64,000 nt of DNA from Helicocarpus griseus UAMH5409 (taxonomy: Eukaryota; Ascomycota; Eurotiomycetes; Onygenales; Ajellomycetaceae), in the NCBI GenBank assembly GCA_002573585.1, contig PDNB01000017.1, positions 1-64,000 of the forward strand, read 5' to 3'. The notes under the pieces were generated by a model, which was not told the origin of the DNA, made no database searches, and saw only the letters and a list, made by a program, of their open reading frames with translations. Shown here piece after piece: positions 1 through 12,122 of this stretch. The position numbers and the translations under genes were made by a program. Position 1 is the stretch's first letter; each line of letters starts with the position of its first letter.

Positions 1-1801
1 CTTGGTGCTGTCAACTAGATGTCATATCACCTCCGCGATCCTATTGTTATGCCGTCCTCAATAGGCCTCATATGCAGCCTCAATGTTGAGATCTCATATA
101 TGTAATATTGCGTAGCTGATAGCGGCGGGGTAGGGGATCGGCGGCGCTGCGTTGTCCCAGCGCAGCTTACTGATCCAACAGTCCCGTGACCGTGACAATT
201 AAACATTAAAAATACAAGCAGAATAGAGTATATAAAAATGTATAATTAATTCAAAAAGTGTTTGCTGAGCTTAATAACTTATCTAAAATAAGAAACTTAT
301 GATTCAAAAGCAGTTGAACTAATAGCTAATTGTTATGGCTAGAACTAGCTAACGGTGGTATATCATAGGGGTAGAATGGATGATGAAAGAGGATAAAGGT
401 TAACAGGCGGCAGAAGGCGGTTTATATGAGGGGAGAGGCTAGACCGTATTAGGCCTAGCGTACATGAGGTAGGCGTGTAGGCATAACGCCGTAACACTAA
501 TAATATATTTAATGTTAATAATGCTGAATTGTTCAATTCAGTCAAATTTAACTCTTTTGAAGCTGTGTTATCACTTTGAGAAAATAAAATACAATTTAAA
601 TAATAATTTAACTTTAAAAATTAAATTTTTTAGTGATGATTTTGAAGATGAGTAAGCATATTCTTTTTTCTTATTTTATTACTGAGTTTTTTTTTACAGC
701 TTTAACTTCTTTATTTAACTGATGCTGTGCTGCTTTGACAGCTTTTTCTCTCTTTTACTATTTAACAGCTGTCTTACAGACAGTCTTTGTTATGAATCAA
801 TACTACCCCTGTTACCCCGCATTGTCCGGCGGCTGCTGATTGGCTGGTTGCTAAGCGGAGTCGACTTCCAGAACAAGTCTAGCCGCGGCGGAGAAATGGC
901 ATCGGGACTTGGTGATGCGACGGGCTACCGAACAAACACCAACGTTCGTCGATGGTGCTGCACTTACAGGTATTCCGGCTATATTCTCACCTAACGCGGA
1001 GAGTTGTCCTTGCCTCCTTGACTGGAGGAGGTATGTCTACTACTGTTAAATTCAAGGGTAGAAAGAGATGATCTTGAGCCTTGTGGTCCCGTCATGGATG
1101 AGACGACGGTCGAGATGATCTCTCGGGTCAATTCAACCCGTATTGCGAATCAAACAATATGGCTGATATGGCGATTTGTCTGCCCATGTTCTGATGTCTC
1201 TTTCAGAAAGGAATTCTGCAGAATCACTTTGACTCCGTTATTTTTCAATTATTACTAATTTCCAGCCTTTCCAACTTGCTGATTCGACCGAATCATTAAT
1301 ATATCATGACTTCCCCCCTTGTCTCTATGTTAAGCCTTAATTCTACTAATTACGTGCCTCACCCCTGACCCCCGTAGAACGGGCTTATCCCTTCTCCAAA
1401 CTAGCTAAGCAGTGCGCTTCCCCAGAGAAGTCATCCCCATCTCTTCCAACGTCAACCGCTGTTGTGAGAACTTCCCAGCAACTCTCCCTTCGGCAGTCTG
1501 GCAGATATGCGCATCTCGAACGCACGATAATATATCAGGCTGTAATTTCGTGTTTTATACCTAAACATCGGTTTGCAGCCTTTCTTGATCAGTCTTTGTC
1601 TTTACGACTTGCCTAATATCGCTGCTCTTGACCTTTTGTCATAACCGGCTCCTCCTCCCGAAGACGATGCCTTGACAGATCCGACAGTAGCTGCCGCGAA
1701 GTCGGGTTGCTCAAGACTTCCTGTACGGCTTACCTACGTTTATACACCGCAGACTTTGAACTCGTCTTCCACCTTTACTACGCTGCCCTTCTCCCTTCAT
1801 C
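1..1801. other. AT-rich left flank, no supported gene
   Basis: The first ~750 bases are very AT-rich, with long A/T runs around 190-330 and 480-720. They carry only tiny ORFs with no recognisable protein character, as expected of a decayed repeat, possibly after repeat-induced point mutation (inference). From about 800 onwards the composition becomes normal and pyrimidine-rich. The last few hundred bases before 1802 probably hold the promoter and 5' UTR of the transcription factor gene. I see no RNA gene or intact mobile element here. Confidence 0.5.
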
Positions 1802-4800
1802 ATGTCTCGCCCTCAGATTAGCATTGACAGGCTTCCCGCTCGCCGGATGAGCTTAGAGCCGCGAGAGTCTATGAATTGCAAGTCATGCCGGAAAAGAAAG
1901 GTTCGGAATTTTTTCAGTCTTGTTCCCCGGGACGATGTTGTCATATGCACATCTTGCTCGTGAAATATCATAAGTTGAAGTTGAAATCTCACTGCGTACC
2001 TTCGTTTTCGACACAGATCAAATGCAACCGCACGAGACCGACCTGCGAAGCATGTAGCGTGTTTCAATGTCCTTGTATATACGGTATATTATCCCATCTC
2101 TTTGTATCTGATTATCCCTCTTTACGCTTCAAGCGAATGCATGTATTGATGGAACCCGTTCGACGTTGAAGACGCGATACCCAAAAAGAGAGGCCCGAAA
2201 ACCGACGTCCTCGAAGCGTTATTGAAGCGCGTCGATGGCCTTGAAAAACGCCTGCAGGAGGAAAAAAGGTCACGATCTCCTACCGACTCGAGCCCCAGTA
2301 ACGACTCTGCTACTTCTCCAGGTAAAAGGAAAGAATCTGGCCCGCCATCAGATCGCATCCCAAACAGGAAAAATGCAAAAAAACCACCCGAGTTAGACAC
2401 AAATATCTACCCGCCGACTGATTCACGGCATGCCGTCCCCCTATCAGCTACTTCGCGGAAAGAAGATTCTTACCACCTTCCAAACGATACGTATAATGAC
2501 CAGTCTCCCTTAATGGCTCACCAAATTATTTCACCCCCACCAGTAGTGTTATCGGACTCTGTCCTCGATACCTTTTTTGCCCGGATTAATGGCAAACCCT
2601 TTTTTGTTCTCGACGAACCATCCACTCGCCAATGGCATCAAATGGGCCAATTACCCCAAGTTTTGGCCATGGCGATAAACGCCGTTACTCTTAGGTATGT
2701 TGTTTTTCCGTGGTGCTGTGCTCTATGACCCGTTTGTTTACAGTTTCTTTGGTAGATATACATCCTTACCCGCAGCACCTGATTCTTCGCTTCGCCGGTC
2801 AGCTCAAGATTATGCACTTAGAGCACGGCGAGCCATTGACCCAGACGAACCATCTACTGAGAGCTTGCAGGCTTTGCTTCTTCTCTCAATGGCCTTCTTT
2901 GCCAATGGCCAAGGGAAGAAAACTTATATGACTTTATGTAATGAATTTCAGTTTCCACGTTCGAGAAAGAAAATTACTGACTAAGGGCGTATAGCAAATT
3001 GTGTTGGCATGGTAGTGGCGCTGGACCTAAATCGCGAAGTGTCAGCAAAAGCAAAACTCCTATCCACCGAAAGGGAGACCAGAAGACGCCTATTTTGGAC
3101 TTGTTATATGCTGGATCGGTTCTTCGCATGCGGGTCGAAACGACCGTCACTCCTTTCTGATAACTCAATTGCCCTCCGCCTCCCATCTTGGTCTCCGCCT
3201 TCAGGTGGCCTACCGGTTGAAGGTGAACTATTCAACACCGGGCCCAACATACAATACTCTTCCGACTCGCGAAGAAGGGGCCAAGATGCAGTAGCACTGC
3301 TGATCGATATCACTCGAATATTGGGAATTACAAACGAGTATCTAGCGGCCGGCGGGGTTAAAGGTGACTCGCATTTTCCCTGGCATTCTCTCTCAAACCT
3401 CTCGAAGATTCGCCAGGAATTAGATATATGGGCCGCGGGGACGCAAGATATGTTTGTGACAATCGAGGCGCTTTTTGGTCACCCCGAGAGCACGACACTT
3501 CTCCTTAGCAAACTGATTTATCATCTCGTCCACTGCTTAATTTATCGGCCATTCTTGCCTATTGATCTTGTTGAGCTTCGGGGAACTGGGCAACACCAAT
3601 CTTGGCAGATCGAGGCTACAAACCTATGTTTTTCTCATTCTAACGCCATTGCGGAACTTGTCGAGTTAGGGAAGAACGCACCCTTGATAGAGTGGCCATC
3701 ATTTGTAGGTTACTGCGTTTGTACAGCTGGCACCGTCCACGTTCATGGAGTCCATTACAAGGGAAAGGAAGGGGAGGTCTTCTCATCCAGCGCTGAATTC
3801 CTCGCACGGGAATTCCATCAATTGACGTGGCTTCAAAGCTTCTGGGCCGGGATCCAGCATCAACGGGAGATGCTGCAGAATATCTACAATTGCCATTCGG
3901 AAATTGTGCGAATGCTGGCTAGCAATCCTTTACGCTTCTCGCCCGTTTTCCATCTGGAGGATTTCTTCGATCGTTACCCTGGCCAGCTCATTGATGGATC
4001 TCACGTCAAACTGGTTGATATGCCTATTGAGGCAGACAATGATAGGTTGGTGACGCACCCGCTTTTACTGTTTCTACCATGATCAAGTATCTGATTTATG
4101 TTGCAGCCCCCCTACATTATCCCGTGAACCACACAATCATACCTACTCCAGTCGATCAATACCAGCTCCTCCAATCTCTTCCCAGCAGCAGAGGTTCTTC
4201 CGACCGCAAAAACCAGCATCAGCGCATCATCAAACGATATCGCCAACTTCCGCCCCATTGCATAAACCTAGACACCGCAACTCACAACAGATGACATCCA
4301 TCCCGGACCCGCAACGACTAACCCCAGACCTCAACTTCAACCTCCCACCCCATCCAGCCCAACAGCAACATCAACAACCACACCAATCCCCGCAGCAATC
4401 CACCCAACTCCTCCCTTCCTTCTCCCCCACAATCCCCGACCTGCCCCCCTTCCCCACCGTCCCGGACCCAACCGACCTCACGGCAGCAAACCCTTTCTCC
4501 CCCCCGAACTTCCCATTCTCCCCCAACCCCTTCCCCTCCGACGCCCTCTTCAACCTAGACCTAACCCCCCAATCCTACCCCCAATACGCCACCTTCCCCT
4601 TTGACCCGCAACACCAGCCGCACACCAATCCTTCTCAGCCCGGCATCGCCATGATGGCCAGCAGCACTACCGCGCTGACACCCGGCGCGCAATCGCAAGG
4701 TTCGCATGGTACGACAACGGCAAGCGACAATGGCTCTGTGGAGAAGGACCCGTTCCTGTCGCTGCTGGAGCAGCTGGCGGAGAATGAGCAGAACTCGCAG

Positions 4801-5040
4801 GGCGGACCGAGTGAGTTGGATTTCTTTTTGGCTGCTTCGGCAGGGGTGGAGGGGGATGGGAATGGGTTGCTTGGGCTGGGAGGGCCTGGGAATGGGAGTG
4901 GCGGAGGCGGGGGACCAGCTGCTGATAATGTGGATAGTAGGGATGATGGGATGGGTGATGGTGGTGGAGAAGGGGGAGGGGGAGGGGGAGGGGCAGGGGG
5001 AACCAATACGGGAGGAGAGCAACAAGAGGCTGCTGGATGA
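1802..5040 (+). CDS. Zn2Cys6 fungal transcription factor with fungal_trans domain
   Basis: Exons 1802-1900, 2017-2083, 2172-2694, 2744-2937, 2995-4045 and 4107-5040 join in frame to give 955 residues. The N-terminus holds a canonical binuclear zinc cluster, C-x2-C-x6-C-x6-C-x2-C-x6-C (about residues 26-52), interrupted by an intron after the basic RKRK, a common place in this family. A basic linker (KKRGPK) and a short heptad segment (LEALLKRVDGLEKRL) follow, as expected of a dimerising DNA-binding protein. The middle region carries the fungal_trans hallmark RRRLFWTCYMLDRFF. The C-terminal ~300 residues are low complexity: Pro/Gln-rich, then Gly-rich, possibly an activation region. It should act in the nucleus on CGG-type sites; target genes are unknown. 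The start is the first ATG before the zinc cluster. Family assignment is firm; no ortholog was recognised. Confidence 0.9.
4970..5000 (+). repeat. G-run tract (potential G-quadruplex) in coding sequence
   Basis: Successive runs of five or more G separated by one or two bases lie on the coding strand of the last exon of the transcription factor, encoding a poly-Gly stretch near the C-terminus. The base pattern fits the usual G-quadruplex rule (four G3+ runs with short loops). Whether it folds in DNA or mRNA is unknown. Confidence 0.6.
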
Positions 5041-6060
5041 GCGATTGTGGAGTTCGCACCTCATTTTCTGGGTATTTAATATACAGAAAACCAGCTTTTG
5101 GGATGAAATTATCTTGGGGAAATTCTTAGGATTTATTGTTCTTCTTTGCTCTGTATATGCTCATATACCCTATTAATTTATTTCTCGTTTGAGTACAGTT
5201 TCTATCGGTTATCAGCTCAGATGAGCGTCGGGCTGGAAGCGAATATTCCGTGGGCTAGCTGTATGCATGCATGCTCACTTAAGATTATGAATCAGCGATA
5301 TTCTCTGTATATTATGTCTAGTGGACCTATTGAGATTTTCCTTGATCATTTCTCTGCGCGCATTTGAACTTTTGGGGCGTATATCACAATTAGTGTAGAG
5401 CCCCCAGAAAGATAGGCACAGCTTGACAGTCTTTGTATTGGTACATTTTTGATGCCAATAATGAAGAACAAGTTTATAAGACGACTTTATTCAGTATATA
5501 AATTATTGTCTAGCAAGATGTTTGTTGGGATGCTGCAGAGTTAAGAGCTCAAAAAGGGACAAAAGAGAAGAAAGGGCAAACAGTCCAAAACATAAGACGC
5601 CAGGACCGAAATCTGTAGTTTAAGAACAGATCGAAGAGCAAGTTCAATCACTATGTACAGGGGTTCGCAAAAGAGGAAAAAAAGAAGACTTTGTTGGAAA
5701 GGAGAAATTCAAGATTAAGGAAGTACACTAGGAAAAGGTATATGGGGTATAAGGGTTGATAAGACATAAAACATAACAGCAGAGCAATAGAAATAACCGT
5801 AACAAATAAATCGAAACGAGCAAAGAAGAACAAAATATACTGTACAAAAAAGGACAAGGAAGGACGTTTACGAAGAGGAAGAAAGCAGATATTGACCGTG
5901 GCAAACTCGGAAGTGACAAAAAGTAAGACGGGTAACAGAATTGAAGAATGAGAGAGGCGCACCAAAGCAGGAGGCGGTCATCAAGAACTGGAAGAAACGA
6001 GAAAAAGTTGACATCGCAGATACAAGTTATCTTCTCTACGAATGTTGTAAAAATAATGTT
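5041..6060. other. Convergent intergenic region, 3' UTRs
   Basis: This region separates two convergent genes. It is AT-rich on both sides, with T-rich and A-rich stretches suitable for 3' UTRs and polyadenylation. ORFs here are short and lack protein character. Nothing else was recognised. Confidence 0.5.
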
Positions 6061-7371
6061 TCAAACCGCCTTTGCCTTTCCTTTCCTAGCCAGCGACTCA
6101 TCTGTTCCGTTTTGCTGAGCCTCCTCTTCACTATCATCGGCAGTAGGAACCTCACCCCACCCAGAGCTTCGTCGGCTTACCCGCCCTGGCGCCCCAGGCA
6201 TGGAAGTTACTACGCTTGCACCAATGCTGCCAGTCGTGCTATCATTTCTCCCGTGGTGTGAGTTGTGCCCGCTCCTAACGCTACCCGTATCACCCAACTG
6301 TGGTCTACCTGGTTGATAGCTGCTCCGCTCCCCTGTAGGCGGGCCAGTATAAGAGTATATGCTGGTTCGTTCAGTGCTGGCTAGACCCGGCCTGTTTAGG
6401 GCTCCCGGCGCATTTGTAATTGATGAATTCGAAGGCTCTCCTCCCATATTCCCGCTTAAAACACTCAAAGGTAGGCTTTCGCGACTGCCGCTGAAGATTG
6501 AAGATGGAGCCAAAGCACGGACAGAAGCATTGGTGTCAAGAGAGTTGCGACGGCGGCGTTTGGAAGACGAAGCCAGCGTAAGCACTGACGCATTATCGGT
6601 TAAAAGATTGTTTGCTGTTGCTGAGTTGTATGTGGTTGGGTGTGGCGCGAGGTGAGAAGGAACGGCGGTAGCGGGAGATGTAGGAAATTGATGACTGAAC
6701 TGCAGACCGGTTTGCTGGTTTGCACCGTGTGACGCGTGATGACCGAATGGTCCCCCATGGGAATGGTTTGGCGGCGCAGCTGATTGGACAGTTGTAAGCG
6801 TTGTGGTGAGTGAACGCACGGACGGAGCAGGAGAGGAAAATGTACTGCCTTCTCCACCTCCTTGAGAGCCAACTGCGCCATTTGTAGTTGCAGCTGTGCC
6901 AGCCTTAGAATGCGCAGCATCAGACACAGTCGTGTCAGCATTCGTAGAAAGCGTAGGAGCAGCCGATCTTGTGCCCGCCGTTGGGCCATGCTGTTCATAA
7001 CCCGATTCTGAAAAGGATGGTACTGAGCGGGAAAGATGGCTGGGTCGTTCGCTCGCAGCAGGTTCAGAAAACGATAAGTGCCCATTGCCCGTATTGTTGA
7101 CATTTCCCGACAGCGGATATGGATTATTTTTGACACTGACGCCCTTCTTTCCCTTTGATGCACTGGAGAAACCGTGATGCTTGTTCGAAGAGCTTGGGTG
7201 GGAGGCAGACGAATTCTTGAGGCTCGCAAGGCGCTTCATCCAATTCGCAAAGGGACGCCGACGACCGTGACGATCTACAAAAATCTATTAGCAAAGCTCT
7301 TCATAAAGTTATCCAAAGATGCGAATACTAAACATACCGTGGGGTTGGGCAGACACTTCAGTGGAGGCCAT
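6061..7371 (-). CDS. Ser-rich low-complexity conserved fungal protein
   Basis: Two exons, 7371-7338 and 7274-6061, separated by a 63-nt intron (GTATGT...TAG), encode 415 residues. Exon 1 supplies only about 11 residues, and the join creates a basic segment, RRRPFANWMKRLASLKN, that looks conserved. The rest is rich in Ser, Thr, Gly and Asn. It includes a basic patch (SSKRRRRNSLDTN) that could be a nuclear localisation signal or kinase target, several SxRS-type motifs and an acidic C-terminus ending in Lys/Ala. No membrane segment or enzyme motif is visible. I think orthologs exist in other Eurotiomycetes, but no function can be given. It is head-to-head with MLH3, with 0.9 kb between the starts. 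Confidence 0.75.
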
Positions 7372-8307
7372 ATTTGCGACTGCCGCGGTTTAAAGTCCAG
7401 CAAGTTCGAACCGTAAAACGAGCAAAAAGGACTCCAAGCGCAGAGCCAAAAATAACTCAGTATCACACTGAATGGTGCGATGGAAGTTGTCGTATGAAGA
7501 ACGAAGAGCCTTGGGGGGGTGTTCAATTGCGCCAATATGGGAAGCTCAAGCGCAAATAGAAGAGTGCCGTGTTGCTTCCAAGACCTGCACCTGTCTGCGA
7601 AATGTAGCGAGAACCACCCCACTTATTAAATATAAAAGAAAGACGTCGAAGTTGTAAGTTCTCCAGAAGCTGCTGCTGGAGATGAACTTGTTGTGCTAAG
7701 GGGGAAGAAGATGTTGGATGTTGATGTTAATGCTGTCTGTCGTCAAGTCGTCATCTTACCTCATCAGTCCACTGTATCCGTACTAACGTAATTTATTTTC
7801 CATCGCTTTTACCCGAGGCTGTCCTGTGATTGGCCAGATAGCGCACCAGCCACACAGAGTGGAGTAAATTACATGAGCCTCGGCTCTGCACCGCCACATA
7901 TACCACGTGCTGCTTTGTCCTTGGCATTTTATGTAAGAGACGCCGCACGTGATATAAAAAGCTTGGCCGACGTCGTTCCAGTTCCCGGTTTTGAACATCT
8001 TTCAGCGTCGTACTTGTAGCTAAGCTAAAGCTATCCGTTACACCTTACCAATATATCCCCAGATTTCCCAGAGCTGTCTCGGGAGATCTTCATTCATTCG
8101 CGTGGCACATTTAGCTTGTCCTTTAAAACATGGGAGGTACATACCCTGACGAACTAGCAGCTTCCCCAGCTGTTGCTCTGGTGGTTTTGACCTGAGCAAA
8201 GGCAGGAGGAATCTGGCAGTGTCCGGGATATAACATATAAATAGTGGACGGCAATTTCTCCTAAAGCTCTGTCTATTTAAAGTAACAATATTCGATGCCT
8301 GCTTGCC
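7372..8307. promoter_or_regulatory. Divergent promoter region between Ser-rich protein gene and MLH3
   Basis: A shared 0.9-kb upstream region. It contains a palindromic CACGTG E-box at 7904-7909, a related GCACGTGA at 7945-7952 followed by a TATA-like stretch (GATATAAAAA, from 7951), and an inverted CCAAT box (ATTGG) near 7830. bHLH factors bind CACGTG and the HAP complex binds CCAAT in ascomycetes; whether these sites work here is inference. Confidence 0.4.
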
Positions 8308-11300
8308 ATGGACCTACAAGCCCCGTCCATTCAACCCCTGCCGCCTGAGGTAGTTGCACAGCTGAAGTCCTCAATATCCATATCGCATCTCAACGGTGTG
8401 GTCCTGGAGCTTTTGAAAAACTCGTTAGATGCTGGTGCCCATACTATCTCAATCAATGTGGACTTTCAAAAGGGTGGTTGTGTCGTAGAAGACGATGGGC
8501 AAGGGATCTTACCTGTCGAGTTCCATGAGGGAGGCAACCTAGCAAAGCCACATCGTAAGTGCCCCATTACAGTGAGAGAGAGTTCTTTGACATATTTATA
8601 TACTGACTGAGGGTCCGCAGATACATCAAGATTCAATTCCCGCAATGAGGTGTATGGTAGGAAAGGCCTGTTTATTGCGTCTCTTGTGTCCCTAGCTTTG
8701 GTGACTATTACATCCCGCCATGAATCCGCCTCAACGACAAACACCGTTATCTATCACCATTCGAAACCAATATCCCGATTGATACCGGCTCCATTGCAGC
8801 ACGATCTGAACTCTCGTGACCATGGAACCAGGGTTACGGTTAATGACCTCTTTGGAAACCTACCCGTTCGTGTTAAACATCGGGCACTGTCCCTTAGAAC
8901 TACTCAAGATCTGGACAGGGAGTGGGATGATTTGAAATCCATGCTTACAGCAATTCTTCTCGCTTTCCAGAAGCACGTAAAAGTTGTGGTTTCGGATGCA
9001 ACGAAAACAAGAAAATTAGTTTTTCGAACCAGTGAAGCACAGCATGATACTGCTATCGATCTAAGTCGAATTCGTTTGATTTTTACGCAAGCTGGCTATA
9101 TCACACCAGGAGATTTTGGATCTTGGGTTACCGCCTCCGCTCGTACTTCTGGAATCGAGGTTCAATCGGCAATATCCATTCAACCCATCCCAACGAAGCA
9201 GGTCCAATTCATCTCGTTTGGAATGCATCCAGTCTCTTCCCACTCAAACGCCAATGTACTATATAACGAGGTAAATCGATTATTCTCTCTGTCGAGCTTC
9301 GGACTTAGCGATGATCCTCCAATAATCGCGAATGGTCTAGAAGAGCTCAATTTGAAAGATGACGATCGGCCAATCGAGGGGGGCACATCCAACCGCAAAA
9401 AGAGATACTTGGGCAAAAGTGTCAATAGATGGCCAATGTTTTATATTCGAATAGAGCTGCATGGTTCAGATAAAGCTGTCAATGAGGAAGATGATTCTCC
9501 TGAGTCTGGCAAAACTCTCCAATCAGTCTTGGATGTTTTGGTAGCCATGATACAGCAGTTTCTCGAGCAGCACCATTTTCGACCCCGATCAGGAATTAAA
9601 AGAACCCGCCAATCACATTCTCCCGCGAACCGGACAGAGAGCCGAATTGCAAAGCGTCTTAGGAAACATACGTCAGCATCTCCGTCGTCCACTGCTCTGG
9701 CTGGACTTTCGAGAGGTAGGAGTGTGGGTGAGCTATTCAGCACTCAGATCAAACTTCCAGACTTTACCCACTCTCATGTCAAGTTGCATCCTAGGTTCAA
9801 AGATTTTGGGGGCTGGTCAAGAATAAAAAGTAACCGCGAAAGTGGGATTGACGATATCTGGTCGGGTTTGCCTCGCGGCAAGACTGTCTCTGTTTCCAAT
9901 ACCCTTGAAAATCGCGGCTTGGAGCACGTCGGAGGTTACTCTCAGTCTTCCCCTGCAACTCCAGCGCTGTCCGATAACCTACTTGACGAATCTTCCAGTG
10001 GCGGAGGGATTGCAGACCGCCGTACGCAATCTGCTAGCCCGGGGCAAATAGGAGATGAGGGATTGCAAGACATGGAGGTCGAACACGTTAGTGAGACTGC
10101 GGATGAGGTTATGCGCTGGACAGATCCAGTCACGCAAAAGGTCGTTTTTATCAATAGCAGGACAGGCCAAACTCTCCCTAGCGTAAATAAAACGTTGACA
10201 TCGCGAGAAATAAGTGGCAATCGAATATCAACGTTCCCTTCCCGCCGCCTAGGTTCAGGGAGCCCAGGGTCACATCCGACTTCATGGATCGATACACTTC
10301 TGAAGGATTTTGAAAATCCGACATTCCAGCAGTCGGAAATGCCAATAGCAACAGCGTTCGAAGTTCCGGACCTGCATATTGGAGGCACGCATAAGCCTTG
10401 CCTATCAGGAACCGGAGATAGCGGGTTCATGTCGTCCGCTTCTACCTTCAATGGCCGACTGACGAAACAAGGGCTGCAGAACTCCCGGTTTATTTCCCAG
10501 GTGGACAGTAAATTTCTGCTTCTGAAATTACCCACTTCCACCGGAGAAAATAACCATGACACTCAACAAATCTTAGTTCTTGTTGACCAGCATGCCGCCG
10601 ATGAGAGATGTCGCGTTGAGCAACTCTTTAATGAGCTTTGCGGTGCCCCTGCTGCGGAATCAAATCCGTCATCGCCTTTCCGTGTAAGTGCAGCATCCCT
10701 GCCAAAACCGGTATCTTTCCAAGTTTCACACCAGGAAAGCCAATTGCTCAAATCCCATTCGGCCTATTTTGAAACTTGGGGCTGCCATTATACGCTGTCC
10801 CCCGGTCAAAGAAATCATTACACAGTCACTATAAAGAAGCTTCCTACACTTATTGCGGAGCGCTGCAGATTAGAGCCAAAGCTTGCTATAGATCTACTGC
10901 GGTGTGAAATATGGGATAGGAAGGATCAGGGTAAAAAAAACTATATGTCTTGCTTCCACTCCCCATCTTACGGCATCTCCAATGAGGACGACTTTGAAAT
11001 ACCATCAACAGACAAAGCGCTACCTACTGTTGCACGTCATGCTTGGCTAGAGCGCATTGGCGACTGTCCCAAGGCTATAACTGAGCTTCTCAATTCACGT
11101 GCTTGCAGAAGCTCCATAATGTTCAACGACAGCCTGAGTCGGGAAGAATGCAGAAATCTGGTATCCAGACTCGCACTCTGTGCTTTCCCCTTTCAGTGCG
11201 CTCATGGGCGCCCATCCATAATCCCGATCGTGAACTTAGGTTCTATCTCTTCTTCAAGCGAAAGATTCGCTTCGGAGACCATTTCAGGTTTTGATTACAT

Positions 11301-11397
11301 GTCCCGTTTTGGAGATGATTTTGGTAAAACTACAGCAATTAACAAGGATCTGCCCTTTTTGGAAGCATTTGAAGCATGGAAACCCGGCGTTCTATGA
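8308..11397 (+). CDS. MLH3: DNA mismatch repair protein Mlh3 (MutL homolog)
   Basis: Exons 8308-8554 and 8621-11397 encode 1007 residues. The N-terminal GHKL ATPase is clear: ELLKNSLDAGA (motif I, residues 34-44) and DDGQGI (motif II, 62-67). The MutL transducer region follows with HGTRVTVNDLFGNLPVR. The usual GFRGEAL lid is replaced by YGRKGLFIASL, which I take to be a fungal Mlh3 trait. The C-terminal endonuclease motif DQHA-x2-E-x4-E is intact at D738, H740, E744 and E749. An ACRSSIMFND motif (about 910) and a CAHGRP zinc-site motif (about 943) follow. Mlh3 pairs with Mlh1 to nick DNA in meiotic crossover resolution and minor mismatch repair, in the nucleus. The central ~400 residues are poorly conserved and Ser-rich, as usual for Mlh3. 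Length and all key residues support a working protein. Confidence 0.95.
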
Positions 11398-11752
11398 TAT
11401 GGCAATTGCTCTTTTTGGAAGCGTTTTGGCTGCTTTGCTTTTGGCATTTGTTATATATACCCTGGCGCTGACAGGTTTGGCTTGGTATCTCTTTGGGAAG
11501 CATCCTTTTGGGATCAAAACTGGGTTTTACATATTGGACGCTTTGTAATTACACCCCATCTTTTGGTTTTTTTTTTGTTAATACACATGTCAAAACGGAA
11601 ATAGTTGGAAAGTGTTGAGGTTGTTGACTGGTTACATGGTCAACCCATAGACTTATGCGATAGTACCATTTCTGTGCTGAGCACCACCCATATTCGTGTC
11701 ACGACTTGAAATATGTCCACTGTCTTATCCCCTAGCAGGTAATATTTGTCCG
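11398..11752. other. Short convergent 3' region
   Basis: About 350 bases between the stop codon of MLH3 and the stop codon of the knottin-like gene on the other strand. It holds a T-rich stretch just after MLH3, compatible with 3' UTR and polyadenylation signals. No other feature was seen. Confidence 0.5.
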
Positions 11753-12122
11753 TCATTGCCCTGGTACAGCCATAAACCCTTCCCAGCCGATTTTTTCAAC
11801 ACATTGAAAACCACGGGGCTGTAGATAAGCAGACATCTCAGCAAAGCTACGTTTCTTTTATGTGATATGAACGGGGTAGGAATGAATGAGTTCACTAGAG
11901 GAGAGGCCATACCAGGATATACTCGCACCTAAGGTTCTTACAACAGAGCATTCTATCACACTCCTCACCGATCTGCGTACACTCTGGTCCCCGAGGGGGC
12001 ACCCTTGCATTTCTAAGGAAAGGGTGCCTGTAGGCAAGAGAACCAGACCAGGGTTCGGAAAGCCCATATATGCTGGGAACGTAGGCAGAAAGCAGGACAA
12101 GCAAGAGGCACTCGAACAGCAT
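11753..12122 (-). CDS. Small secreted six-cysteine protein, knottin-like
   Basis: Two exons, 12122-11913 and 11818-11753, flank a 94-nt intron (GTATGG...CTACAG) and give 91 residues. Residues 1-20 form a hydrophobic signal peptide (MLFECLLLVLLSAYVPSIYG). A pro-like segment of about 27 residues follows. The C-terminal domain has the spacing C-x6-C-x4-C-C-x4-C-x9-C. This C..C..CC..C..C order is the inhibitor cystine knot pattern seen in knottin-type peptides of fungi, plants and animals. The last cysteine is only supplied by exon 2, which supports the splice. An in-frame ATG 26 codons upstream (12200) would bury the signal peptide, so the internal ATG was chosen. The product is probably secreted and disulfide-rich. 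Its role cannot be deduced: inhibitor, antimicrobial, effector-like or structural are all open. Confidence 0.65.

Noticed and set aside
722..994. 90-codon ORF near the AT-rich left edge.
   Set aside because: No protein-like pattern; lies in sequence that appears decayed.
4561..5064. Long minus-strand Pro/Ser-rich ORFs opposite the end of the transcription factor gene.
   Set aside because: They are antisense shadows of the GC-rich low-complexity exon; the plus-strand frame is linked by splicing to the zinc cluster.
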